60,852 nt of DNA from Fredinandcohnia onubensis (GTDB lineage: Bacteria; Bacillota; Bacilli; Bacillales; Bacillaceae_L). The DNA lies in contig NZ_NSEA01000008.1 of assembly GCF_002734285.1 (NCBI RefSeq), positions 1 to 60,852 on the forward strand. Direction: 5' to 3'. Below, piece by piece: positions 16,709 to 24,438 of the stretch. The position numbers were made by a program, and so were the translations under genes. Each line of letters starts with the position of its first letter. Positions within the stretch are counted from its first letter, which is position 1. The notes under the pieces were generated by a model, which saw only the letters and a list, made by a program, of their open reading frames with translations, ran no database searches and was not told the origin of the DNA.

Positions 16709-17965
16709 ATGTCAAATCTAAATCTTAATACGCAAATACATGCACCTACGAGTTATAAAAAGAAAATAGCGATGATTGGCCCAGGATTTGTTGCAGCAGC
16801 AACCGGCGTAGGAACTGGTGATCTGGTAGCAGCGTTGGTTGCAGGAGCAGGTTTTGGTCTAGTATTTGTTTGGGCAATTATTCTTGGTTCTATTTTTAAA
16901 TATTTTCTAAATGAAGGTGTGGGTCGATTGCACCTTGGTACAGGTAAAACGATCATCGAAGGCTGGCAACAAATGGGGAAATGGGCTACTGGTTATTTCG
17001 GTGTTTACTCTGTAATTTGGGGATTTGTGTATGGAGCTGCGGCAACCTCTGCCTGTGCTTTGGCCATGAGCGCGATGTTCCCCGTTCTTCCCTTTTGGGC
17101 ATGGGCTGTTATTCACGCAATTGTAGGATTCCTCCTCATTTGGAGTGGTCGTTATCTCCTATTTGAAAAAGTAATGATGTTTCTAATTGGTCTAATGTTT
17201 GTTTCAGTAGTTGGTTCTGCAATGTTATTCCTCCCTAACATTGGTGATTTATTAAAGGGGTTTGTCCCAACTGTTCCAAAAGGTTCCTTCATGCTTACAC
17301 TCGGACTAATTGGTGGTGTTGGTGGAACAATCACGATGGCTTCGTATGGTTATTGGTTAAGAGAAAAAGGCTGGAAAGGAAAAGAATGGATTCCGATGAT
17401 GAGGTTAGACGCAAAGGCAGCCTATTTTATGACTGCGTTGTTCACTCTTTCTCTATTAATAGTAGGAAGTCAGTTTCTCTATGGTAGTGGAATAGAAATT
17501 CAGGGAGAGCAAGGGTTATATCAATTATCTGAAATGATTGGGGATAAATTTGGTAGCGTATTCACATGGCTCTTCTTAATTGGATTTTGGGCTGCTGCAT
17601 TTTCTTCTCTTTTAGGAGTTTGGAATGGGGTTCCTTATCTATTTGCAGATTTTGTACGACTAATGAAAAAAGAATATCATCGATCAGTTACTGAAAAAGA
17701 TCCAGCATATCGTGCGTATTTAGCATGGTTAACCTTCCCTCCTATGCTTCTTTTATTTTTTGGTAAACCAGTTGAATTAATAATTTTGTACGGTGCGCTT
17801 GGTGCTCTGTTTATGCCATTTTTATCGATAAGTTTATTGTGGTTGCTTAACTCCAAGCGTGTTGGAAAAGAGTATAGAAATAATTTACTATCTAACATTG
17901 TATTAGTAGCATGTTTGATCCTATTTGTGATTTTATCATTTCAACAGTTGGTAGGATTATTCTAA
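16709..17965 (+). CDS. Nramp-related membrane transporter lacking the canonical metal motifs
   Basis: A 418-aa protein with about 11 membrane helices and an overall Nramp/LeuT-fold pattern. Helix 1 reads IGPGFVAAATGVGTGDLVAA where manganese/iron Nramps have DPGN, and helix 6 reads GGTITMASYGYW where they have MPH. The Asp, Asn, Met and His that bind transition metals are thus replaced. It may carry a different ion, such as magnesium, or another substrate; that is inference. AAAGGGGG precedes the ATG. A strong terminator follows, so it is a single-gene unit. Confidence 0.85.
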   Translation: MSNLNLNTQIHAPTSYKKKIAMIGPGFVAAATGVGTGDLVAALVAGAGFGLVFVWAIILGSIFKYFLNEGVGRLHLGTGKTIIEGWQQMGKWATGYFGVYSVIWGFVYGAAATSACALAMSAMFPVLPFWAWAVIHAIVGFLLIWSGRYLLFEKVMMFLIGLMFVSVVGSAMLFLPNIGDLLKGFVPTVPKGSFMLTLGLIGGVGGTITMASYGYWLREKGWKGKEWIPMMRLDAKAAYFMTALFTLSLLIVGSQFLYGSGIEIQGEQGLYQLSEMIGDKFGSVFTWLFLIGFWAAAFSSLLGVWNGVPYLFADFVRLMKKEYHRSVTEKDPAYRAYLAWLTFPPMLLLFFGKPVELIILYGALGALFMPFLSISLLWLLNSKRVGKEYRNNLLSNIVLVACLILFVILSFQQLVGLF

Positions 17966-17974
17966 AACATATTA

Positions 17975-18012
17975 AACACTTTCTATTCGCAACGATAGAA
18001 AGTGTTTTTTTT
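17975..18012 (+). terminator. Intrinsic terminator after the Nramp-like gene
   Basis: Twelve-base arms AACACTTTCTAT and ATAGAAAGTGTT, eight-base loop, then six T. Confidence 0.92.
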
Positions 18013-18091
18013 GCTATGATTGCAAAATTTAATAGTAATAATCTAATTAGTACAAACTAATTAGGATAAATTAGGTTAAGGTGGAATAGTT

Positions 18092-18802
18092 ATGCATTTT
18101 TTTGCTTCCCAAGAGCATCTCACTGCGGTTGAATGGATACTCAGAGCAATTGTAGGTTTCGCATTCTTTATCGTGATAGCTAGAATGATGGGGCAGCGAA
18201 CGATTTCCCAGGTTGGGCTTCTTGACTTTGTTATTGTCTTACTAATTGGAAATATTATTGCTCATCCATTATCAGATGAGGGATTAGGTTTAAAAGGTTC
18301 GATGATTACAATGACTGTAATATTGATCTTATATTTGATTGGTATTTTATTAAGTTTACGTTCACATAGAATAAGAAAATTGTTTATCCCCTCTCCTATC
18401 CTACTGATTGAAAATGGAAATATACTTTATAAAAATTTGAACAAAGCACGGATTTCAATTGATGTACTATTATCAGAATTAAGGATGAAGAGTACGGAAG
18501 ATATTCAGAAAGTTGCACTTGCGTTTTGGGAGCCCGGTGGTTCTTTTTCAATCTTTTTAAAAAGTGAACACCAACCGCTTACCCCGAGTACCATTAACAA
18601 ACCTATTAAACCTTTCAATTATCCTAGGACTTTAATCAAGGAGAAAAAGATTGACTATAACGAATTACAGCAAATTGGTAAAAATGAAGATTGGCTGTTA
18701 CAAAAAATTTCAACCACCTACAAACATGTTACACTTAATGAAATTCTACTTGGAACAATAGATGAAAATGAAAATGTGACAGTATTTCTATATCACTACT
18801 GA
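18092..18802 (+). CDS. DUF421 family membrane protein (second copy)
   Basis: A 236-aa YetF-like protein: membrane helices in about residues 14-95 (including GQRTISQVGLLDFVIVLLIGN) followed by a cytoplasmic domain with LIENGNILYKNLNKARIS. It is longer and quite diverged from the DUF421 protein at 7150, so the two are not a recent duplication. AAGGTGGAA precedes the ATG. Function of the family is unsettled; spore-membrane roles are known for some Bacillus members. Confidence 0.85.
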   Translation: MHFFASQEHLTAVEWILRAIVGFAFFIVIARMMGQRTISQVGLLDFVIVLLIGNIIAHPLSDEGLGLKGSMITMTVILILYLIGILLSLRSHRIRKLFIPSPILLIENGNILYKNLNKARISIDVLLSELRMKSTEDIQKVALAFWEPGGSFSIFLKSEHQPLTPSTINKPIKPFNYPRTLIKEKKIDYNELQQIGKNEDWLLQKISTTYKHVTLNEILLGTIDENENVTVFLYHY

Positions 18803-18830
18803 AATCTCCAGGGAGTATACTATATACTCC

Positions 18831-18906
18831 TGATGATGTACTTAACTCAATAATGAAGCTTAGGTTATGTTCCTCTTACTCTTGATGAAGTACTTAACTC
18901 GTCAAT
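18831..18906 (-). repeat. Detached, reversed copy of the 52-bp repeat of array A
   Basis: On the minus strand this stretch matches about one and a half units of array A: the GAGTTAAGTAC core occurs twice, exactly 52 bp apart, with CATAACCTAAGCTTCATT between. It lies 5.5 kb from array A and in the opposite orientation, with no NERD gene beside it. A short hairpin (arms GGAGTATA and TATACTCC, 18813-18831) precedes it. Confidence 0.85.
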
Positions 18907-18976
18907 ACTAAAATACTCCTCTCTCAAATTGGTCATACTAACCAAATGAACATTTTGGATATTGGAGGATTATGGT

Positions 18977-20392
18977 TTGGAACATTCATGGATCTCACTT
19001 ATTCCTTTTTTAATTGTAATTGGAATGGCGATTTGGTTAAAGGATATTTTACCTGGACTTGTTTTAGGATTATTGGTTGGGGCAATCCTTGTTACATCTG
19101 ATGTTTTAGGTGGAACCCAGCAATCAATTACATATATTGTGGCGACTTTATCTGATCCAACAAATATTAAAATCGTAAGCTTTTTATATGTTTTTGGTGG
19201 TTTAGTTGGGATGATGAACATCGCCGGAGGTATCAAAGGATTTACGGAATGGATTGGGGAGAAAATTAAGACTGAACGTGGCCTGCTAGGATTAATTTGG
19301 CTTACGCTCCCTTTTACCTTTATGATGCCAATGTTTCGGATTATGATGATTGGACCCATCATAAAACAACTCATTAAAAAAATGAACCTATCAAAACAAA
19401 AGGTCGGTATGACATTAGATATTTCAACCGAATCGGTTATTGTTCTATTACCTGTTGCAACTGCATTTGTTGGATTTATGGTTTCACTTGTCGAAGTTGG
19501 CATTAAAGGACTTGATTTAGGGATGTCAGCCTATCAAGTATTTTTATTGAGTATTTTGTTTAATTTTTATGCGATTGTGATGCTTCTAATTGGAATCATC
19601 CAAACGTTTTGGCCATCTAAAAAAAGCCATAAATCCCAACACCACACAGATGAAGAAGAACATGATCATGAATTTCACCGAATGGGTATTAAGAAAGAAC
19701 TTTCTCTTGTAAAAGCGCAGCCTTGGCATTTAATTGTCCCGGTGTTTTTACTTCTAGGATTGTCTCTCTATCTATTATGGGAAAACGGCAGATCACTTGG
19801 TGCTCAAACGGTTTTTGAAGCTTTTTCAATGGCTGATGCAACTTTTGTCATGCTGCTGGCTGTATTCATAACACTGATTTTCACTTTTGTGTTTTATGTG
19901 ATTCGAAAGCAGAAATTACATGAAATTATGTATCATTTTTACGATGGTGGAAATCAAATGATGCAGGCGATTACCCTTCTTATCCTTATTTGGGCTCTTA
20001 CTTTATCGGCCGAGGAGCTCGGATTTTCTGAATTTATAAGTTCCACTTTAGGGTCATTTTTACCAGGATTTTTAACACCTGCGACGATTTTTCTAATTGG
20101 GTCAGTTGTTGGGTACTTTATTGGTTCTTCTTGGGGAACTTGGGGGTTATTTATGCCGCTTGGAATTGCTTTGGCCCTATCAACTGGTGCCTCCATCCCA
20201 CTAACCGTAGGAGCTGTTTTTGCGAGTGGTGCATTTGGAGCATTAACTTCCCCACTTGGTGACACAACGATAACTACGGCATCAATCTTAGATTTAGACC
20301 TAGTCGAGTATGCACAATATAAATTGAAGGTTTCAGCAATAGGGGGTGTAATCGCCATCGCGTTATATATCATTGGTGGTTTGGTATTCTAA
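18977..20392 (+). CDS. NhaC-family Na+/H+ antiporter-like protein
   Basis: A 471-aa integral membrane protein with about 11-12 helices and ion-transporter motifs of the NhaC/ArsB group, for example GGLVGMMNIAGGIKGF and SSWGTWGLFMPLGIAL. A His/Asp/Glu-rich cytoplasmic loop (near residue 220, HHTDEEEHDHEFH) could sense metal or pH. It may exchange sodium or an organic acid for protons; the substrate is unproven. The TTG at 18977 is chosen because GGAGG lies eight bases upstream. A terminator follows directly. Confidence 0.85.
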   Translation: MEHSWISLIPFLIVIGMAIWLKDILPGLVLGLLVGAILVTSDVLGGTQQSITYIVATLSDPTNIKIVSFLYVFGGLVGMMNIAGGIKGFTEWIGEKIKTERGLLGLIWLTLPFTFMMPMFRIMMIGPIIKQLIKKMNLSKQKVGMTLDISTESVIVLLPVATAFVGFMVSLVEVGIKGLDLGMSAYQVFLLSILFNFYAIVMLLIGIIQTFWPSKKSHKSQHHTDEEEHDHEFHRMGIKKELSLVKAQPWHLIVPVFLLLGLSLYLLWENGRSLGAQTVFEAFSMADATFVMLLAVFITLIFTFVFYVIRKQKLHEIMYHFYDGGNQMMQAITLLILIWALTLSAEELGFSEFISSTLGSFLPGFLTPATIFLIGSVVGYFIGSSWGTWGLFMPLGIALALSTGASIPLTVGAVFASGAFGALTSPLGDTTITTASILDLDLVEYAQYKLKVSAIGGVIAIALYIIGGLVF

Positions 20393-20426
20393 AAAAGACT
20401 AAACCATACAAGTTTAGTCTTTTTTA
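20391..20426 (+). terminator. Bidirectional intrinsic terminator
   Basis: Arms AAAAAGACTAAAC and GTTTAGTCTTTTT around a six-base loop; serves the antiporter and the convergent thiW operon. Confidence 0.88.
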
Positions 20427-20430
20427 GGTA

Positions 20431-20934
20431 TTAGAAGTTACGTTCTTGATATGTTTTGAAGGCGGGATTTTTTATTACGATTCCGACAATTATAAATCCA
20501 AAAATAGAACCCACAATTGAGCTAAAAATAAACGAAGGTATGAAACCAAAAATGGCTGCATCCTGTCCAAGAATAAGTGTGGCAATTGGATAACAGGCTA
20601 TTGCCCCTAAGAACCCTGTTCCAATTATTTCGCCTGTCATTGCCATTGAAGCCTTCTTTGTTTTGGAATATAGGAATGCTGCTAAAAAAGCCCCTATCAT
20701 ACTTCCTGGAAAGGCGAATAAAGAGCCAGTTCCAAGCATGTTTCGAAGTAAGGATACAGAAAAAGCTTGAAGCACGGCATATGCTGGACCTAAGATAACC
20801 GCTGACAAGACATTAATAAAGTGCTGCATAGGAAATACCTTTGTGAACCCTATTGGAATTGCAAATAAATGACTTGTAACTGTTCCGATTGCGACAAGCA
20901 TTGCTGTTAATGTCATTTTTAGTGTTTTACTCAA
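20431..20934 (-). CDS. thiW: ECF transporter thiamine-precursor S component ThiW
   Basis: A 167-aa membrane protein with five or six helices, matching the ThiW family of energy-coupling-factor substrate-binding subunits, which are thought to take up the hydroxyethylthiazole part of thiamine. Landmarks are IGFTKVFPMQHFINVLSAV (about residues 28-46) and GTGSLFAFPGSMIGAF. It is the second gene, 21 bp after an SDR gene, in an operon led by a TPP riboswitch, which supports the thiamine role. The ECF module is not in the window. Confidence 0.93.
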   Translation of the reverse strand: MSKTLKMTLTAMLVAIGTVTSHLFAIPIGFTKVFPMQHFINVLSAVILGPAYAVLQAFSVSLLRNMLGTGSLFAFPGSMIGAFLAAFLYSKTKKASMAMTGEIIGTGFLGAIACYPIATLILGQDAAIFGFIPSFIFSSIVGSIFGFIIVGIVIKNPAFKTYQERNF

Positions 20935-20955
20935 GATGAATCCCCCATTACCGAT

Positions 20956-21717
20956 TTAATTCATTACCAAACCGCCGTCAACAATAAGGTTTTGACCTGT
21001 TACCCCTTTACCCCAAGGTGATGCAAAGAAAAGAACTGCGTTTGCTACATCTTCTGGTGTTGTTACTTTTTGAAGAGGTGTAGATTCCTTAATCAATTGG
21101 AATACCTCTTCAGATGTTGCCGAACTCGCATCAGTTGTTTGAAGTAATCCTCCAGAAATCATGTTTACGTTTATTCCATATGGACCGAGGTCTTTTGCCA
21201 TGTTCCGAGTGAATCCTAAAAGTGCAGCCTTGCTTGTGTTGTAATCATGGTAAGCAACAACAGGATTCTGAAAAAGATTCGTACCAATTGTTATAATTCG
21301 TCCAAAACCAAGCTCCTTCATGTCTGGAAGGGCTGCTTGTGTTGTATGTAAAGCTCCTTTTATTGCTCCTTCGAGCTGTGTGTGAAAATCCTCCCAAGAA
21401 ATAGTTTCTGCGTTCTTTCTTGCGATTGGGTCAAAACGAAAATTGATTAAGGCGTTATTTACAACGGTTGTTATAGGTTGATCAAAATAATTCTTCGCTT
21501 CAATAAATAGGTTCTGTACTTGTTCACGATTCCTCACATCAGCTTGAATGGCAATCGCATTTTCACCAATTTCTTCTTGTAGAGAACGAGCTTTCGCTTC
21601 ACTTTGAAAATAGTTAATTACCACCTTTGCCCCTTCATTAGCGAAAGCTTTTACGATTTCCTTTCCTAATCCACGTGCACCACCGGTAACGAGAATAACT
21701 TGATTTTGTAGTTTCAT
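20956..21717 (-). CDS. Short-chain dehydrogenase in the thiamine operon
   Basis: A 253-aa classical SDR with the NAD(P) motif TGGARGLGK (residues 11-19) and the catalytic pair in YNTSK. The residue 13 positions before the catalytic Tyr, normally Ser, is Thr here, and the NNAG motif reads NNAL. It looks like FabG, but its place under the TPP riboswitch and before thiW argues for a role in thiamine salvage rather than fatty-acid synthesis; that role is inference. The ATG at 21717 is preceded by GAGGAGG. Confidence 0.88.
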   Translation of the reverse strand: MKLQNQVILVTGGARGLGKEIVKAFANEGAKVVINYFQSEAKARSLQEEIGENAIAIQADVRNREQVQNLFIEAKNYFDQPITTVVNNALINFRFDPIARKNAETISWEDFHTQLEGAIKGALHTTQAALPDMKELGFGRIITIGTNLFQNPVVAYHDYNTSKAALLGFTRNMAKDLGPYGINVNMISGGLLQTTDASSATSEEVFQLIKESTPLQKVTTPEDVANAVLFFASPWGKGVTGQNLIVDGGLVMN

Positions 21718-21752
21718 TCTAGTAGCCTCCTCATAAGTAAATAAGAACAACG

Positions 21753-21787
21753 CAAAAAAGCCAGTTCCACATAAATGGACCTGGCTT
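21753..21787 (-). terminator. TPP-riboswitch terminator
   Basis: Minus-strand arms AAGCCAGGTCCA and TGGAACTGGCTT, followed by TTTTTTG, between the TPP aptamer and the SDR gene. Confidence 0.88.
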
Positions 21788-21820
21788 AAGGTATCAAGAG
21801 AAAATGGACATTTTCCATTC

Positions 21821-21908
21821 TACTTTCCTCCGCCGGTATAATCCGGATCAGGTCCAAAGGGTTAAAAAACGCACGCTTTTCTCTCAGCCCAATCGGGCAC
21901 CCCTAGTA
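21821..21908 (-). ncRNA. TPP riboswitch (THI element)
   Basis: The minus strand shows the conserved order: TAGGGGTGCCCG, GGGCTGAGAG, AACCCTTTGGACCTGATCC, GGATTATACCGGCGGAGGAAAGTA. It lies upstream of the SDR-thiW operon and is followed by a terminator, so thiamine pyrophosphate should turn the operon off. Confidence 0.96.
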
Positions 21909-21991
21909 GTTTACGAATATTCTTTCTATAAGGATAGTATGTACTTGCAAAAATGTAAAGGTATTTGATGGATTCAAGATTCTAAGATTCA

Positions 21992-22005
21992 TTATATGGT
22001 ATAAT
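21992..22005 (+). promoter_or_regulatory. Extended -10 promoter of the gene at 22051
   Basis: TGG followed by TATAAT gives a consensus extended -10 about 45 bp before the start codon; no clear -35 is needed. Confidence 0.55.
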
Positions 22006-22050
22006 ATGGATAACAGTCTGAATATTCTATTTATAGAAAGGAGTGCTGGG

Positions 22051-22449
22051 ATGTTATTTTATTTAATGATTGCTCTATTTGCAGTAGGAATCGGAGCGAT
22101 TGGTTGCGGGATCTTTATGTTTTTTGTAAAAATGGAAAAGAAAAAAGCGTTTATTATAAGTTTAATAGGATTATTCATTATTGTTGTGACCATGAGTTCT
22201 GGTAATCTTCGCCCCTCCTATGAGAAAGAAACTTCAATAATTGTTCAGGAAGTATCAGTATCATCCGAAAAAAATGGAGATGGAGAGTACAGTTGTAATG
22301 TTAGTGATCCTTACTCCGTGTATCAGTTTTATAGTGAAGATAAAAAAGAGGTCGAGGATTTTTGTGCTCAATTTAGTAAAGGTGAAACATATGAAATCAC
22401 ATACCAGTTTAAATCTGGTAAATACACCATTTTAGGAGTAATTAAGTAA
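22051..22449 (+). CDS. Membrane protein with C-terminal beta-rich domain
   Basis: The 132-aa protein has two N-terminal membrane helices (about residues 2-25 and 31-50) and an extracytoplasmic-looking domain of about 80 residues with two Cys (in EYSCNV and DFCAQF) that could form a disulphide. I do not recognise the family. AAGGAG lies seven bases before the ATG at 22051; the ORF extends 15 residues upstream without support. It converges on alkD across a shared terminator. Confidence 0.7.
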   Translation: MLFYLMIALFAVGIGAIGCGIFMFFVKMEKKKAFIISLIGLFIIVVTMSSGNLRPSYEKETSIIVQEVSVSSEKNGDGEYSCNVSDPYSVYQFYSEDKKEVEDFCAQFSKGETYEITYQFKSGKYTILGVIK

Positions 22450-22474
22450 AGGCCGGGAGATTCCTGGCCTTAAA
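22449..22474 (+). terminator. Convergent terminator
   Basis: Arms AAGGCC and GGCCTT extended by GGGA/TCC pairing, between the membrane gene and alkD. Confidence 0.6.
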
Positions 22475-23132
22475 TATATTTACTACCTTCTCTAACACTT
22501 AGCTTTGGCAATGGTGTTTCATTTATAAAGTGACGGACTGAATTTGGGTTTGTCTTTGAGTACTCGCGCAAAGCCCAGCCAATTGCTTTCTGGATAAAAA
22601 ATTCTTTACTAGTAGCGTTGGCTTTTATGTATTTGTAGAGGATGGTTTCATTTGTTTCTTCCTTATATTTTAACTGGAAAATAATGGATGAACGTTTAAG
22701 CCATAAGTGTTCCCCAAAAGCCCAACCTTCGATTTTTTCCTCTATTGTACTAGGTGTTACTTTACCTATATTTCCAACTAGATGTGGAGAAAGAACATCG
22801 ACCGTATCCCACCATGATTTTGTAGTAATGAGCTCCTCTATAAAAGGTAAATGGCTACTATTGATTTTTTTAATAGATTTAACTAAGTAATCCTGTGCAG
22901 CATATTGGTATTCCCGTTCATCCTTCATCCACAACTGTGTGACAAGTTCAAGGTTTAAATCCTGTTTTAAAATACCTGTTTCTTTATAGAAATCACGTGT
23001 TAATTGTCTTCTTAAAGGTGTTTTTATCCCAAGGAATGGAAAATGGTTTTTCATATACTTTTGCATCGGTACTGCGTTTTCGGGATTTCTATTTCTTTCG
23101 AATAACGTAACGAGATAATTTAAATCGTCCAT
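22470..23132 (-). CDS. alkD: DNA alkylation repair glycosylase, AlkD family
   Basis: A 220-aa HEAT-like helical repeat DNA glycosylase that removes bulky or cationic alkylated purines without flipping the base. Characteristic blocks are FLGIKTPLRRQL (about residues 32-44), WDTVDVLSPHLVG with the catalytic-type Asp (about 110-122) and FIQKAIGWALREYSKTNP. Length is normal. It is a single-gene unit. Confidence 0.93.
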   Translation of the reverse strand: MDDLNYLVTLFERNRNPENAVPMQKYMKNHFPFLGIKTPLRRQLTRDFYKETGILKQDLNLELVTQLWMKDEREYQYAAQDYLVKSIKKINSSHLPFIEELITTKSWWDTVDVLSPHLVGNIGKVTPSTIEEKIEGWAFGEHLWLKRSSIIFQLKYKEETNETILYKYIKANATSKEFFIQKAIGWALREYSKTNPNSVRHFINETPLPKLSVREGSKYI

Positions 23133-23197
23133 TGGTATTGCTCCTTTAAAAGATTCGATATCCTAATTGTACTTGAAGCTCCTTTTATTACAAAAAA

Positions 23198-23245
23198 AAA
23201 ATACTATCTTTTCTATGTAAGAATACGTACGAAAAGATAGTATTT
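23198..23245 (-). terminator. Long terminator hairpin
   Basis: Fifteen-base arms AAATACTATCTTTTC and GAAAAGATAGTATTT with a 17-base loop, then a T-run on the minus strand; ends the small gene at 23260. Confidence 0.85.
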
Positions 23246-23259
23246 CGAATTCGTTACCG

Positions 23260-23391
23260 TTACTGCATTTTAATAGGAGTTACGACTGCAAATAGGTTTT
23301 CTGTTGGATTGTTGAGGTTGACTTCTATTACTTTATACCCTTCACTATCCTTGTAATCATTTGTAACTGGTGTTTTAATCTCGTTGCTCAT
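23260..23391 (-). CDS. Small protein, 43 aa
   Basis: A short frame beginning MSNEIKTPVTNDYKDSE and ending VVTPIKMQ, with GAAGGGAAG before the ATG and a strong terminator directly after it. The protein is soluble, mildly acidic and without Cys. I do not recognise the family. The clean start, codon usage and own terminator make it more likely real than chance. Confidence 0.6.
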   Translation of the reverse strand: MSNEIKTPVTNDYKDSEGYKVIEVNLNNPTENLFAVVTPIKMQ

Positions 23392-23480
23392 TTTCCGTAC
23401 TTCCCTTCTAACATTTTTCTCACACAATAAGTAGTATATGATTGGGTAACGAAAATGTGCTTCCTTATGAAAAAAAATTT

Positions 23481-23939
23481 TTAGCTTTGCGTTTTTAATG
23501 CCTCGATACGGACGCGGTCCATAAATTCCTTTACAACATCGTTATTTGCATTTTTACTGCTTAGTTTCAGCATGGCACGTCCGACAAAATTAACTCCTTT
23601 GTTTTGTCCCTCATATATGATTTTAGTGTGGGACTCGTCAATTTTTAGTAGGGTGAAAGTTGTAGTGATCTCGAATGCTTTTCCTAGTACAAAGCTTGTT
23701 TGTTTTATCTTTTTATTATCGGTGTTTTCATATTGTGTCGTTTCAACAATATAGGTTTCTACACGTTTTCCTTCCCGATATTTTTGTTGGTGCTTTGCCC
23801 CTACCTCTCCTTCTGTTTTTTCGATCAGGGTATGCTCCTCTACTTTCGGCATTATTTTCTTTATATGTTCGTCCGAAAATAGATTCCAAACCTTTTCAAT
23901 ATTGGTCTCAATTATCGCTTCTTCTTTCCATTCAATCAT
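23481..23939 (-). CDS. SRPBCC (START/Bet v1-like) domain protein
   Basis: A 152-aa protein of the polyketide-cyclase/SRPBCC fold with the usual opening IETNIEKVWNLFSDEHIKKIMP and a C-terminal long helix. The fold holds a hydrophobic cavity, so it probably binds a small lipophilic ligand. Its start overlaps the stop of the MerR regulator gene by four bases (ATGA), so both are in one operon and the regulator may control or respond to the same ligand. Confidence 0.85.
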   Translation of the reverse strand: MIEWKEEAIIETNIEKVWNLFSDEHIKKIMPKVEEHTLIEKTEGEVGAKHQQKYREGKRVETYIVETTQYENTDNKKIKQTSFVLGKAFEITTTFTLLKIDESHTKIIYEGQNKGVNFVGRAMLKLSSKNANNDVVKEFMDRVRIEALKTQS

Positions 23940-24280
23940 TCGTTGTCCTCCTTACCAGATGCGAGAAATTCATCAATCTCTTCCATTTGTTGTCGTAGCT
24001 CTACGATTTGGTCCTCGATTTTATTTCTTTTTTGAATGAGTAATTTTTCTAGATTTGCGAAGGATTCATCCTCCATGACAGAAATCATTTCTTGTATTGA
24101 AAAGCCAAGGTCCCTCAGTTTTACAAGTAGTATTGCTAGAAAAAAACTACCATCATCATAGTAGCGGTACTTATTTTTGGGATCGATATAGGCTGGTTCT
24201 AGAAGTTTAACTTCCGCATAGTATCGCAAAGTTTCCTTGCTTAATCCGGTCAATTCCGCAAATTCACTGATTTTGTACAT
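23936..24280 (-). CDS. MerR family transcriptional regulator
   Basis: A 114-aa MerR-type regulator: N-terminal winged helix with ISEFAELTGLSKETLRYYAEVKLLEPAYID (residues 4-33), then a coiled coil from about residue 75. There is no C-terminal Cys cluster, so it is not of the metal-sensing type. It heads a two-gene operon with the SRPBCC protein (four-base overlap) and diverges from the MetX-like gene, which it might also control. Confidence 0.9.
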   Translation of the reverse strand: MYKISEFAELTGLSKETLRYYAEVKLLEPAYIDPKNKYRYYDDGSFFLAILLVKLRDLGFSIQEMISVMEDESFANLEKLLIQKRNKIEDQIVELRQQMEEIDEFLASGKEDNE

Positions 24281-24438
24281 CCTCGCCCTCCCTTTTTATC
24301 ATAAGGTGTGGGGTGCACCCCTCGGTCAACAGAAATATCAATTTTATTTTAAAGTTTGTCCATCTAGTAGTTCTTAATAACAGATTTCACCTATATATTG
24401 TATTAATAGATTCCATTAAAAGAAAGGTGGTTGCTACA

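Noticed and set aside
18977-20392. Dedicated sodium/proton NhaC assignment
   Set aside because: The family also includes malate/lactate and other exchangers; I kept only the family-level call.
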